From Roseiarcus sp963775575 (GTDB lineage: Bacteria; Pseudomonadota; Alphaproteobacteria; Rhizobiales; Beijerinckiaceae): 64,000 nucleotides of DNA. Position 1 is the stretch's first letter; the number at the start of each line of letters is the position of its first letter. The notes under the pieces are model-generated. The model did no database searches, had not been told where the DNA came from, and was given only the letters and a program-made list of their open reading frames with translations. Positions 35,501-42,938 of the stretch are shown piece after piece. The stretch is from contig CAVZJG010000003.1 of NCBI GenBank assembly GCA_963775575.1, positions 310,001 to 374,000 of the forward strand, written 5' to 3'. The translations under genes were made by a program, and so were the position numbers.

Positions 35501-35559
35501 CGGAACGCGCCGCCGGTCGCCGTTTCTCCGGCGCTCGCGGCGCCCGTTGGATCGGCCAT
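32527..35559 (-). CDS. soxA: Sarcosine oxidase alpha subunit
   Basis: A 1010-residue protein, the normal length for SoxA. N-terminal domain with RPLRFTFDGKAYVGCAGDTL (Fer2_4-like fold), then the FAD/NAD domain with VAVVGAGPAGLAAALAASRA (about residue 180) and VLATGAHERPLVFADND. From about residue 600 comes the aminomethyltransferase (GcvT) half, which binds folate and forms methylene-THF (RRECLATRASAGIMDASTLG, FATIAINGPDARKILEPLVE, YTGELGFEVNI). The enzyme demethylates sarcosine to glycine. The genes for beta (soxB) and delta (soxD) normally lie upstream; here only a hairpin-rich spacer and an unrelated gene do. Confidence 0.92.
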   Translation of the reverse strand: MADPTGAASAGETATGGAFRLSRGGRVDRGRPLRFTFDGKAYVGCAGDTLASALIANGVHLVARSFKYHRPRGLLSLGSDEPNALVAIDAGKGRFTPNGAATQIELTEGLRASSQNAWPSLEWDALAVNGLFSAFMPSGFYYKTFMRPAGAWASLYEPFIRRAAGIGRAPSEPDPDHYAFEYAHCDVAVVGAGPAGLAAALAASRAGARVMLFDEQAEFGGSLLAETRASIDGAAAADWLAAALRELAVAPRATMLPRTQVFGCYAQNFLGCQQRLADHLADPDPRLPRERLWQVRARQVVLATGAHERPLVFADNDRPGIMLAEAARALATRYGVRPGTRIVVATAHDSAYRAALDLAEAGCAIAAIVDLRAEAEGPLPDAARRAGLRVETNAAILGSTGGRRITHAIVAKRWADGTPGRGEPIACDLIAMSGGWTPNVSLHSQARGGLVFDPATQSFLSGGAVENQRSAGACRGVFDLSAVLADGADAGAFAAGAPPPPPLRVEGALAAKGGALGLVAAMSETGRARAFVDFQDDVTARDIQLAAREGMRSIEHIKRYTTMGMATDQGKIGNMNALAIAARALGRGIAEVGLTTFRPPYTPATFATFAGLARRDLFDPVRETPLHAWSARQGAKFEDAGLWKRASYFARNGESPEEAVRRECLATRASAGIMDASTLGKIEVVGPDAAEFLERVYVNAFAKLAVGRCRYALMLSEDGFIVDDGVVMRLAADRFHVTTTSSGAARVFATMEDYSQTEWRDLEVWPTSITEQFATIAINGPDARKILEPLVEGIDLSAAALPHMSVREGLICGVPTRLARVSYTGELGFEVNIAADFGESVAEAIWAEGQRRGAVLYGLETLHVLRAEKGFIVVGHDTDGAATPDDVGMGRMVALSKPDFIGKRSLSLPDLGREGRKQLVGLLPLDPNVKLEEGAQIVAEAAPPIATPALGWVSSSYMSATLGRSFALGLVANGRARLGATLFATTREGTAPVELVAPIFYDKEGQRLAA

Positions 35560-36182
35560 GATGATCCCTTGCTTCGGCGGTCTTTGTAGCGGCAAGCGCC
35601 GCCGAGGGGAACCCGGCTTTCCGCCGCACCGGCGCGAGAACGAGAAAAGGAGACGACCGGCGCTTTTCTCCCGCCGAGCGGGAGAAGGCGCCCGCGCGAA
35701 GCGCGGCCGGATGAGGCGCTCGCACTGCTCTCCCCCGCGAGCTGTCCAATGCAGAGCACGCAATTCAATGCCTTCCGCGTTCGCTCTGCCTGATCCGTGC
35801 TCGGCGTCAAGGCCAAGCCCGTTTCACCCGGCCGAATGCTTCGCATTCGCCTTGGGGTCGCGCGCCATAGGGCGTTCGCCAGAACGCCCGTCTCTCGACG
35901 GGCTATGCGCGCGAGCCTTGGCCCCTCCGCTCGGCTCAGGCTCTCGGTTTCCATGATCGTTGCTGCGGGAAGCCGGCCTGCCAGGCCGGCTTCGCTCAGC
36001 AAAGATCATGGAGGCAAAACGCCGCATCGGAACGGCGCAGCCACCTCAAGGCGAACGCGAAGCGTTCGTCCGGGCGCAGCGGGCGAAGCGCAGTGGAGCA
36101 GCCGCGTGAGCGGCGGCCGAACGCTACGCGTTCGCCTGGACTTGACGGCGACGGGCCGATGTGGCCGCCGGATGGGCGAATG
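35560..36182. repeat. Spacer with a cluster of seven short perfect hairpins
   Basis: No gene is credible. Hairpins: 35666-35686 (9 bp, CGA loop), 35692-35706 (ccgcgc-gaa-gcgcgg), 35834-35848 (gaatgc-ttc-gcattc), 35870-35889 (8 bp, GCCA loop), 35951-36011 (a long interrupted stem, outer arm ccatgatc/gatcatgg, inner 11-bp stem 35969-35979 with 35983-35993), 36052-36068 (cgaacgc-gaa-gcgttcg), and 36118-36134 (the same stem with a TAC loop). The last two share identical stems with different triloops. Confidence 0.75.
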
Positions 36183-38928
36183 TCATCGGCGGAAGAGCCA
36201 CGATAGCAAGCCGCCTCGCCTCCGCGAGGCTTCGAGCGCGGCGAGGTTCTTGCGCACTGTCGCCGTATTCGGATGATCCGGCCCGTAGCTTGTCTCAAGA
36301 ATCGCCAACGCGCGGCGAAAAAGCGGCTCGGCCTCGTCGAGTCGGTTCGTGTGGCGGAACAATTCCGCGAGGTTGTTGAGTTCTCCCGCCACTGCCGGAT
36401 GATCCGGCCCGCGGCTCGCCTCATCGATCGCCAGGGCGCGTCGATAGAGGGGCTCGGCCTCGCCAGGGCGGTTCGTGGCGTAGAGCAATCTCGCGAGGTT
36501 GTTGAGGGCTCTCGCCACGTCGGGATGATCCGGCCCGTAGCTCGCCTCGCATATCGCCAGCGCGCGGCGGTAAAGCGGCTCGGCCTCGCCGAGGCGGTTC
36601 GTGGCGCCGAGCAGGATCGCGAGATTGTTGAGGTCTCTCGCCACGTCGGGATGATCCGGCCCGCGGCTCGCCTCATCGATCGCCAGCGCGCGTCGATAGA
36701 GCGGCTCGGCCTCGCCGAGGCGGTTCGTGTCCTTAAGCAAGGCCGCGAGATTGCTAAGGCCACTCGCCACGTTCGGGTGATCCGCTCCGTAGCTGGCCTC
36801 GTTGATCGCTTGCGCGCGCCGCATCAGCGGCTCGGCTTCGCCAAGGCGGTTCGTCTCGAGGAGCAAGCTCGCCAGATTATTGAGGCCGACCGCCACGCTG
36901 GGATGATCCGGTCCGTTGTTCACCTCGAATATCGCCAGCGCGCGCCGATAAAGCGGCTCGGCCTCGCCGAGGCGGTTCTTGGCGCGGAGCAAACTAGCAA
37001 GATTGCTCAGGCGAATCGCCACTTCGGAATGATCCGGTTTGCCGCTCGCCTCGCCGATCGCGAGCGCGCGGCGATAAAGCGGTTCGGCTTCGGCGTAGCG
37101 CGCCCTCACCTGGAGCAGCGTCGCGAGCTGATTGAAAAGCCGAGCGGTCGGCGCGGCGATCGCCGCCTTATTTGCCTGCTTAGCGACCGCAAGCGCATGC
37201 GGCGCGAGCGGGTCGAGGACCCTCCAGCTTCGGATGTCTTGCGGATCGCCGTCGAACGCCGCGTTCACCCACCCCAACGCCTCCCGCAACGCCACTTCCC
37301 GCCGCGTCTCACTCATCGCGCGCCGCGCGAAATCCTGCACCAGCCGATGCACGACAAAACCGTCCTGCGCCGCCTTGCCAGCCTCCGCCGCCGCGCGCGA
37401 GACGAGCGAATAGGCGAAGAGATTGGCGCGCGCCGCGCGCGTCGAAGCCCTCGGGGTCGCCGGGCGCGGCGACGTCGAGAGCCAAGTCGGGGACCGGCTC
37501 CGGCGCGAGAAACGCGAGGCGTTCGAGCAGGCGGCGGGCGTCGGGGGTCAGGCGGTCGACCGAGGTCGCCCAGGTCGCGGCGAGGCCCGTATCGTGGTCG
37601 TAGCTCATCAGAGTCTTGTCGAACCAGCCGAGCACGGTCGCGCGCTTCTCTCGCCAAAGTTCGAGATAGCGCGCGAAGCCGATGCGCTCGGTCGCGATAA
37701 AGGCGCCCGCCTGTTCGAGCCCGAGCGCGAGGCCGCCGAGTTCGACGGCGAGCTCCTGCGCCAGCTTCGCGTCGTCGGGCGAGCGGGCGCGGTCCGCGTC
37801 GGTGCGCTCCATGAGGAACGCGACGGACGCCGGCTGGTCGAGAACGCCGAGTTCGAGCTTGCGCAACGAAGCGGGGAAATTGCCGGCGCGGCCGGTGACG
37901 ATGACTTTCCCGCCGCTGAGCCGCGCGAGCAGCTTGGCGACGGCGGCGACGGCGGCCGCATCGTCGACGTTGTCGACGATCATCAGCCAGCCCGGATGGG
38001 CCTCACACCAGCCGAGCGCGGCGGCGACCTTCGCCGCGTCCTCGCGCGCGTCCTTCTCGGGGAGATCGAGAATGTCCGGCCCGGCGAGCGCCGCCAGACT
38101 CGTTTCGAGCCGCGCCGGCGTTTCCGCGGGCACGAACAGCAGCGCCGAATGCTCGCTCTCGTGCTTGAGCGCGTATTCGACCGCCAGCCGCGTCTTGCCG
38201 ATCCCGCCCAGCCCATGCAGCGCCCGCCCGACGATCGCGGTTCTCCCGCCCGCCTCCGCGCTCAACGCCTTGTGCAGCTTATCAAGGGCTTGCTCGCGGC
38301 CCTTGAAGAGCGAGCCGAGCGAGGCGAAGGGGAGATTGTTGGGGCGGCGCGGGGTTTTCGCGAGGCCTGCTTTCACCAGCAGGTCGAGTATCGCCGAGGC
38401 GAAGACATGCTTGGCGAGATCGTCCGGGCCGTTGAACTCGCAGCCGGGATAGCGCTTGAGCGCCCTGAGCCGCGCCAGATGCGCCGCCTGCGCGGCGCGC
38501 GAGGCGTCGGTCGGCGCGTAGTTCGGTCCGCGCTCGGCTTTGCCGGCGGCCTTGGCGATCAACAACAGCTTGCGATGATAGAGCGCCAGCCAAGCCTCCC
38601 ACTGCGTGTAGGAGACCTCGGCGCGGTCGCGCAACGCCTCGCCGAGCGGCGGCAAGTGGGCGGCGAGATCGCGATGCTTGGCGAGCAGCGCGTCGACCTC
38701 GCGCCCGAGCGGCGCCGAGCCCGTCATGTCGCCGACGAGATGCACGACCGCGTCGCAGTTTTCGATATAGATATCGAGCTTATCGAGCGTGTCACCGCCG
38801 AGGTCCTTGAAGTCCTCCTGCGCCTTCACTTCGACATTGGACCGCGTGAGGTCCGAGCGGAGATGATCGCGATAGGCGCGGAATTCGTCGGAAACCGTCG
38901 AGAGAAATATCTTCACCGATTCCGGCAT
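36183..38928 (-). pseudogene. DUF4062-NTPase-TPR (STAND-like) protein, one frameshift
   Basis: One gene of about 915 codons from ATG 38928. Residues about 3-85 are DUF4062 (MPESVKIFLSTVSDEFRAYR, YIENCDAVVHLVGDMTG). Residues about 215-480 are an NB-ARC-like NTPase: FKGREQALDKL, Walker A GLGGIGKTRLAVEYAL, Walker B WLMIVDNVDD. From about 590 on there are eight 42-residue TPRs (RLGEAEPLYRRALAIDEASR), ending LLSWLFRR. Near 37425-37445 the frame shifts by one base in a GC run; reading on in the next frame gives ANLFAYSLVSRAAAEAGKAA, VVHRLVQDFARRA, as expected. STAND proteins with a sensor of repeats and an N-terminal effector often act in phage defence or signalling. Real break or sequence error is undecided. 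Confidence 0.8.
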
Positions 38929-39023
38929 GGGCGCGCCCGCCGCATTCTTCGCCCTTCGATTGTGGCACGCCGGCGCCGCTTTGGGAAAGCGCCGCATGGA
39001 GGATCAATCGCCGCATGCGGCCG

Positions 39024-39107
39024 CCGTCATCGCGAGCGAAGCGATCCAGACTTCGGCTTTGCGGCGGCGGCTTAGTCTGGATGGCTTCGCGTTGCTCGCC
39101 ATGACGG
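39024..39107. repeat. Palindromic dispersed repeat of the GTCATCGCGAGCGAAGC type
   Basis: Left arm 39024-39052 (ccgtcatcgcgagcgaagcg and on) pairs imperfectly with right arm 39074-39107 (ending tgctcgccatgacgg). This repeat type is widespread between genes of alphaproteobacteria and other phyla; when translated it gives the well-known spurious VIASEAIQ...DGFALLAMT reading. Here it lies between the STAND-like gene and yefM. Confidence 0.75.
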
Positions 39108-39138
39108 AGCGGCGGCGCGCGCCTCAACCCTTGCAAAC

Positions 39139-39154
39139 GTACGCGTTCGCGTAC
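39139..39154. promoter_or_regulatory. Operator-like inverted repeat before yefM
   Basis: gtacgcg-tt-cgcgtac is a 7-base inverted repeat 12 bases before the YefM start, with GTAC at both ends. YefM/YoeB operators known from E. coli are palindromes with a TGTACA core, so autorepression here is a fair inference. Confidence 0.5.
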
Positions 39155-39166
39155 ATAAAGGCGCCC

Positions 39167-39421
39167 ATGCGCGTCGCCTCCTATTCCACCTTGCGCCGGA
39201 ACCTCGCCGCCGCCATCGATCGCGTCAACGCGGATCGCGAGCCGCTGGTCATCACCCGCGACAAGGGCAAGCCGATGGCGGTGCTGATGTCCCTGGACGA
39301 CTTCGCTTCTTACGAAGAGACGCGCCACTTGCTGCGCAGCCCCGCGAACGCCGATCGGTTGCGCGACGCCATCGCCGAACTCGAACGCGGCGACGGCAAG
39401 GAGCGGACCCTCGTCGAGTGA
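39167..39421 (+). CDS. yefM: YefM/Phd-type antitoxin
   Basis: An 84-residue protein. MRVASYSTLRRNLAAAIDRV is the YefM fold start, then REPLVITRDKGKPMAVLMSL and DDFASYEETRHLLRSPANAD, RLRDAIAELERG, the toxin-neutralising tail. The frame is open far upstream, but that leader is the dispersed repeat, so the ATG at 39167 is chosen. It overlaps the GTG of yoeB by 4 bases (GTGA). Confidence 0.9.
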   Translation: MRVASYSTLRRNLAAAIDRVNADREPLVITRDKGKPMAVLMSLDDFASYEETRHLLRSPANADRLRDAIAELERGDGKERTLVE

Positions 39422-39672
39422 GATTGATCTTCAGCGAGCGCGCGTGGGAGGATTATCTCCACTGGCAGACGGCCGATCCCAAACTCCTTGCTCGTCTCGA
39501 CGCCCTGATCAAGGAATGCGCGCGCACGCCCTTCGCCGGCGCCGGCAAGCCCGAGCCGTTGCGCGGGCCGCTATCCGGCTGGTGGTCGCGCAGGCTGACG
39601 CAAGAGCACCGTCTGGTCTACCGACCGTCGGACGAAGGACTGCTGATCGCGCAGTGTCGCTATCACACTTGA
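39418..39672 (+). CDS. yoeB: YoeB-type toxin
   Basis: An 84-residue protein with all YoeB landmarks: MRLIFSERAWEDYLHWQTAD, LLARLDALIKECARTPFAGA, GKPEPLRGPLSGWWSRRLTQ, and the active-site end EHRLVYRPSDEGLLIAQCRY-HT (Glu, Arg, His and Tyr of the ribosome-dependent mRNA nuclease). It starts at a GTG inside the antitoxin stop. The module appears intact. A 281-base gap follows, holding only an AT-rich patch (39719-39752) of promoter-like composition. Confidence 0.93.
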   Translation: MRLIFSERAWEDYLHWQTADPKLLARLDALIKECARTPFAGAGKPEPLRGPLSGWWSRRLTQEHRLVYRPSDEGLLIAQCRYHT

Positions 39673-39953
39673 CGGTTCGCCCGACGGCGGCGCGCCGCAG
39701 GTTCGCCGCCTGACGGCATAAATACCAATTATATCAATAAGTTAGTGTATCGCGCCCTCCGCTCGGCGCAACGCCGGCGAGCCTGCGGCCGCCCGCCTCC
39801 GGTGTCGCGACGCCGCGCGAAATCGGGACAGGTTTTGGCGCCCAAAGCGTTGAAACGGCGCGGCGGCGGACAGGACCCGCCGCAAGCGGCGGCGCACGGC
39901 GGCGAAGGGCTCGCCGCCTTGCCGGGCGCGGCGGCGGCGCCCATATGCGGGGC

Positions 39954-40985
39954 ATGGCGGATTCAGGTTTCGATTTCTCGTTCGCGCTCGACGGCGAGGG
40001 CGCTTCGAACGGCGCGAGCGCCGCTTCGACGAGCGACGATGCGGCGCTCGACGCCTATTCGCGCATCGTCACCGACGTCGTCGATCGTCTCAGCCCCAGC
40101 GTCGTGCGCATCGACGTGCGGCGCGGCGGCAGGGCGGCGGGCGCGGGCGCGGGCGTGATCATTTCGCCCGACGGCCTGGCGCTGACCAACAGCCACGTCG
40201 TGCAGGGCGCGCGCAGCGTCGCGCTGACGACGCTGGACGGCCGCGAATTCCAGGCGCGCGTCCTCGGCGACGATCCGGACACCGATCTGGCGCTGCTGCG
40301 CGTCGACGAAGACGTCGCGCTGCCGGCGGCGCGGCTCGGCGACAGCTCGCGCCTCAAGCGCGGCCAGATCGCCATCGCCATCGGCAACCCGCTCGGCTTC
40401 GACGCGACGGTGACGGCGGGCGTCATCTCGGCGCTCGGCCGCTCGCTGCAATCGCGCACCGGCCGGATGATCGAGGACGTCGTGCAGACCGACGCGGCGC
40501 TCAACCCCGGCAATTCCGGCGGGCCGCTCGCCTCCTCGTCCGGCGAAGTGATCGGCATCAACACCGCGATCATCATGGGCGCGCAGGGCATCTGCTTCGC
40601 CGTCGCCTCCAACACCGCCCATTTCGTCGCCGGCGAGATCGCGCGCCACGGCCGGGTGCGCCGCGCCTACATCGGCGTCGGCGCGGCGACGACGCCGATC
40701 CCGCGCCGCATCGCACTGCGCCTCGGGCTCGACCAGGCGAGCGGCGCGCGCCTTCTCTCCGTCGACCAGAGCGGCCCCGCCGCCCACGCCGGCCTGCTGA
40801 CCGGCGATCTGATCGTCGCCCTCGACGACAAGCCGGTGACCAGCGTCGCCGATCTCATGCGCCTGCTCGACGCCGACAAGATCGCCCGCACGGTCAGCGT
40901 CGATCTGTTGCGCCGCTCCGAGCGGTTACGGCTGTGGATAGGCCCGCAGGACCGCGCGCTGGCGGCCTTGCCGCGCGCGAGCTGA
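39954..40985 (+). CDS. Trypsin-like serine protease with PDZ domain (S1C, DegP-like)
   Basis: A 343-residue protein. Catalytic triad: His in ALTNSHVVQGA (about residue 80), Asp in DPDTDLALLRVDE (about 110), Ser in LNPGNSGGPLASSSG (about 186). A PDZ domain spans about residues 240-330 (GARLLSVDQSGPAAHAGLLT, GDLIVALDDKPVTSVADLM). Unlike most DegP/HtrA proteins there is no signal peptide or N-terminal membrane helix, so it may be cytoplasmic. Start ATG 39954 or 39945 (MRGMADSG). It seems to be monocistronic. Confidence 0.88.
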   Translation: MADSGFDFSFALDGEGASNGASAASTSDDAALDAYSRIVTDVVDRLSPSVVRIDVRRGGRAAGAGAGVIISPDGLALTNSHVVQGARSVALTTLDGREFQARVLGDDPDTDLALLRVDEDVALPAARLGDSSRLKRGQIAIAIGNPLGFDATVTAGVISALGRSLQSRTGRMIEDVVQTDAALNPGNSGGPLASSSGEVIGINTAIIMGAQGICFAVASNTAHFVAGEIARHGRVRRAYIGVGAATTPIPRRIALRLGLDQASGARLLSVDQSGPAAHAGLLTGDLIVALDDKPVTSVADLMRLLDADKIARTVSVDLLRRSERLRLWIGPQDRALAALPRAS

Positions 40986-41265
40986 GCCCCCGGCGCGGGG
41001 ACAAGCCTGGGGATAAGCTGGGGATAACCGGCCGACAACTACGGTGGCGCTACCGGACTGCACTAAACTATCAACCCCATGAGTTCTCTCTGGCGATCAC
41101 CGAGCCGAGGCAAGCTAATCGTACTTCGCGGCGCAGCCGCCCTTTCCTGCCGCCGCAATGCGCCGACAGGCCAGTCAAACCTTAATTGCACACCGGCCCG
41201 GCGCGCGCCCTCGTCCGGCCCCTCGCCCGCAAGCATTAGAGGGATCGGCGCGAGGCCAAGCGGCG

Positions 41266-42198
41266 CTAAAACCTCGGCGCCTCCGCGCCCACCGCGCGGC
41301 GCGCCGCGATCAGTGTGTTGGCCATCAGCATGGCGACGGTCATCCGGCCGACGCCGCCGGGAACCGGCGTGATCGCGCTGGCGCGGGCGGCGGCTTCCGC
41401 GTAGGCGACGTCGCCGACCAGGCGCGTCTTCGGCTTGCCCTTGGCGTCGAGCCCCTGCCCGGCCATGCGGTTGATGCCGACGTCGACGACGATCGCGCCG
41501 GGCTTCACCCAATCGCCGCGCACCATCTCCGGCCTTCCCACCGCCGCGACGAGCACGTCGGCGCGGCGCGCGACGGCGGCGAGGCCGCGGGTGCGCGAAT
41601 GGGCGATCGTCACCGTGCAGTTGCGTTGGAGCAGCAGTTGCGCGATCGGCTTGCCCACCAGATTGGAACGGCCGATGACGACGGCCTCCTTGCCTTCGAG
41701 CTTCTCGCCGAGCGCCGCGCAGGCGCGGTCGATCAGGATCATCGCGCCCGCCGGCGTGCACGGGATCAGCGCGCGGTCCGACGCGCCGGTCGCGACCAGG
41801 CCAGCGTTGACGGGATGGAGGCCGTCGACGTCCTTGTGCGGGGCGACCCGCTCCACCGCGCGCGTCGCCGAGATCGCCTTCGGCAGCGGCAATTGCACCA
41901 GCACGCCGTGGATCGTGGGGTCGGCGTTCAGCCGATCGATCAGCGCCAGCAACGCCTCCTCGCTCGTTTCGGCGGGCAAGCTGTGCTGGACCGAGTGGAA
42001 ACCGCAGGCGAGCGCCGCCCTGCCCTTGCCGGCGACATAGGCCTGGCTCGCCGGGTCCTCGCCGACCAGAATCACCGCCAGCCCCGGCTTGACGCCCAGC
42101 GCCGCGAGCGCGCGCGTCTCGGCGGCGACGCGCGCGACGATTTCCTCGGCTATGGCCTTGCCGTCGAGGACGAAGGCGGCGGGCGGCGGAGAGGTCAA
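41266..42198 (-). CDS. folD: Methylenetetrahydrofolate dehydrogenase/cyclohydrolase
   Basis: A 310-residue bifunctional enzyme interconverting methylene-, methenyl- and formyl-THF. Features: YVAGKGRAALACGFHSVQHS with the catalytic lysine (about residue 55), HGVLVQLPLPKAI (about 95), HKDVDGLHPVNAG, PCTPAGAMILIDRA, VVIGRSNLVGKPIAQLLL (NADP loop, about 170), and TPVPGGVGRMTVAMLMANTL. The apparent start is a TTG at 42198 whose last two bases belong to the stop of the upstream nucleotidyltransferase gene (TTGA). In a methylotroph-like metabolism the gene would link C1 units with folate, and so with the sarcosine oxidase nearby. Confidence 0.93.
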   Translation of the reverse strand: MTSPPPAAFVLDGKAIAEEIVARVAAETRALAALGVKPGLAVILVGEDPASQAYVAGKGRAALACGFHSVQHSLPAETSEEALLALIDRLNADPTIHGVLVQLPLPKAISATRAVERVAPHKDVDGLHPVNAGLVATGASDRALIPCTPAGAMILIDRACAALGEKLEGKEAVVIGRSNLVGKPIAQLLLQRNCTVTIAHSRTRGLAAVARRADVLVAAVGRPEMVRGDWVKPGAIVVDVGINRMAGQGLDAKGKPKTRLVGDVAYAEAAARASAITPVPGGVGRMTVAMLMANTLIAARRAVGAEAPRF

Positions 42199-42557
42199 GA
42201 CGCGATCCTCTGGTTAGGGGCCGGAACGGCCGAGAGGCGCCGGCGGATCGCGTCGTCAGGCGGCATATTGCACAACGCCGTGCGCTGTATTTCTTCGCGG
42301 AAATAACGGCTCAGATCGGAAGCGGTCCGCAAATCGACTTTTCGTCCGCCAAGCAGCGTCGAAAGTTCAGCCTCGATGCGCGCCAACCCGATCAGGCCAG
42401 GCTCTTGGCCGGGTTGAAACTCCACCAGCAAATCCACGTCGCTATCCGGCCTCTGCGCGCCTTTTTGTGTCGAGCCGAAGAGCGACAACTTGCGGATATG
42501 ATTTCGCGTGCAAAGTCGCGAGAGCGCCTCGCGATCGGGGAATAGAGACGGGAACAT
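42195..42557 (-). CDS. MNT-type nucleotidyltransferase (MntA antitoxin-like), orphan
   Basis: A 120-residue minimal nucleotidyltransferase. The signature is KLSLFGSTQKGAQRPDSDVD (about residue 24), with the GSx10DxD pattern, followed by LLVEFQPGQEPGLIGLARIE and GGRKVDLRTASDLSRYFREE. Such proteins inactivate HEPN toxins by adding AMP residues, and the HEPN gene is normally adjacent. None is visible on either side; instead its stop overlaps folD. So it is an orphan or has taken another role. Confidence 0.85.
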   Translation of the reverse strand: MFPSLFPDREALSRLCTRNHIRKLSLFGSTQKGAQRPDSDVDLLVEFQPGQEPGLIGLARIEAELSTLLGGRKVDLRTASDLSRYFREEIQRTALCNMPPDDAIRRRLSAVPAPNQRIAS

Positions 42558-42685
42558 GATCTGAAACCAAACTCAGCGTTACGCCATAGGGCCGCACGAT
42601 CTCGGGATCAAGAGACCGTGTCCGCAACCCAAGGCTCCGAACTCGGGTTAACGCGAGGCCTTCGGCGATGCGACGGCCCCCGCCG

Positions 42686-42813
42686 TCGACCTCTTGGAAG
42701 CAAAAATTCCGACCGTGAGGACCTGTCAAGGACTTTAGCCGCTGCGCGGCGGCGCGAAGCGCCGTCCTTGACAGGTCCTCACGGTCGGAAAAAGAAGCTA
42801 TCCAAGAGGTCGA
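42686..42813. repeat. Nested palindromic repeat element, copy 2
   Basis: Same length and plan as the copy at 5768-5895: outer arms tcgacctcttgga/tccaagaggtcga, a perfect 26-base inverted repeat (42707-42732 with 42765-42790, identical to copy 1), and an apex with ccgc-tgc-gcgg and cggcgc-gaa-gcgccg (42750-42764). The second apex stem differs from copy 1 in two base pairs on both sides. It lies in the 380-base gap between the MNT gene and the inositol monophosphatase gene, which holds no other feature. Confidence 0.9.
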
Positions 42814-42938
42814 TGGCGCGCTGTGTCGATGGTTGCGAGGGTTTGCCAACCCGAGAGCGCGGCCCTAATCCCCCGACCGCCGCGCAGTGTCGATGGTCGC
42901 TCGCGCCGGTCCGCCGGCGAGGACGACATACCCGCCAC

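Noticed and set aside
38930..39166. In-frame N-terminal extension of YefM reading VIASEAIQ and DGFALLAMT
   Set aside because: This is the translated form of a widespread intergenic repeat, not protein.
39745..40158. 137-codon ORF before the protease gene
   Set aside because: Overlaps the protease gene in another frame and shows only arginine/alanine/proline-rich sequence.
41008..41027. Two tggggataa motifs 11 bases apart, like DnaA boxes
   Set aside because: Each differs from TGTGGATAA at one base, there are only two, and no origin-linked gene or AT-rich unwinding site is near.
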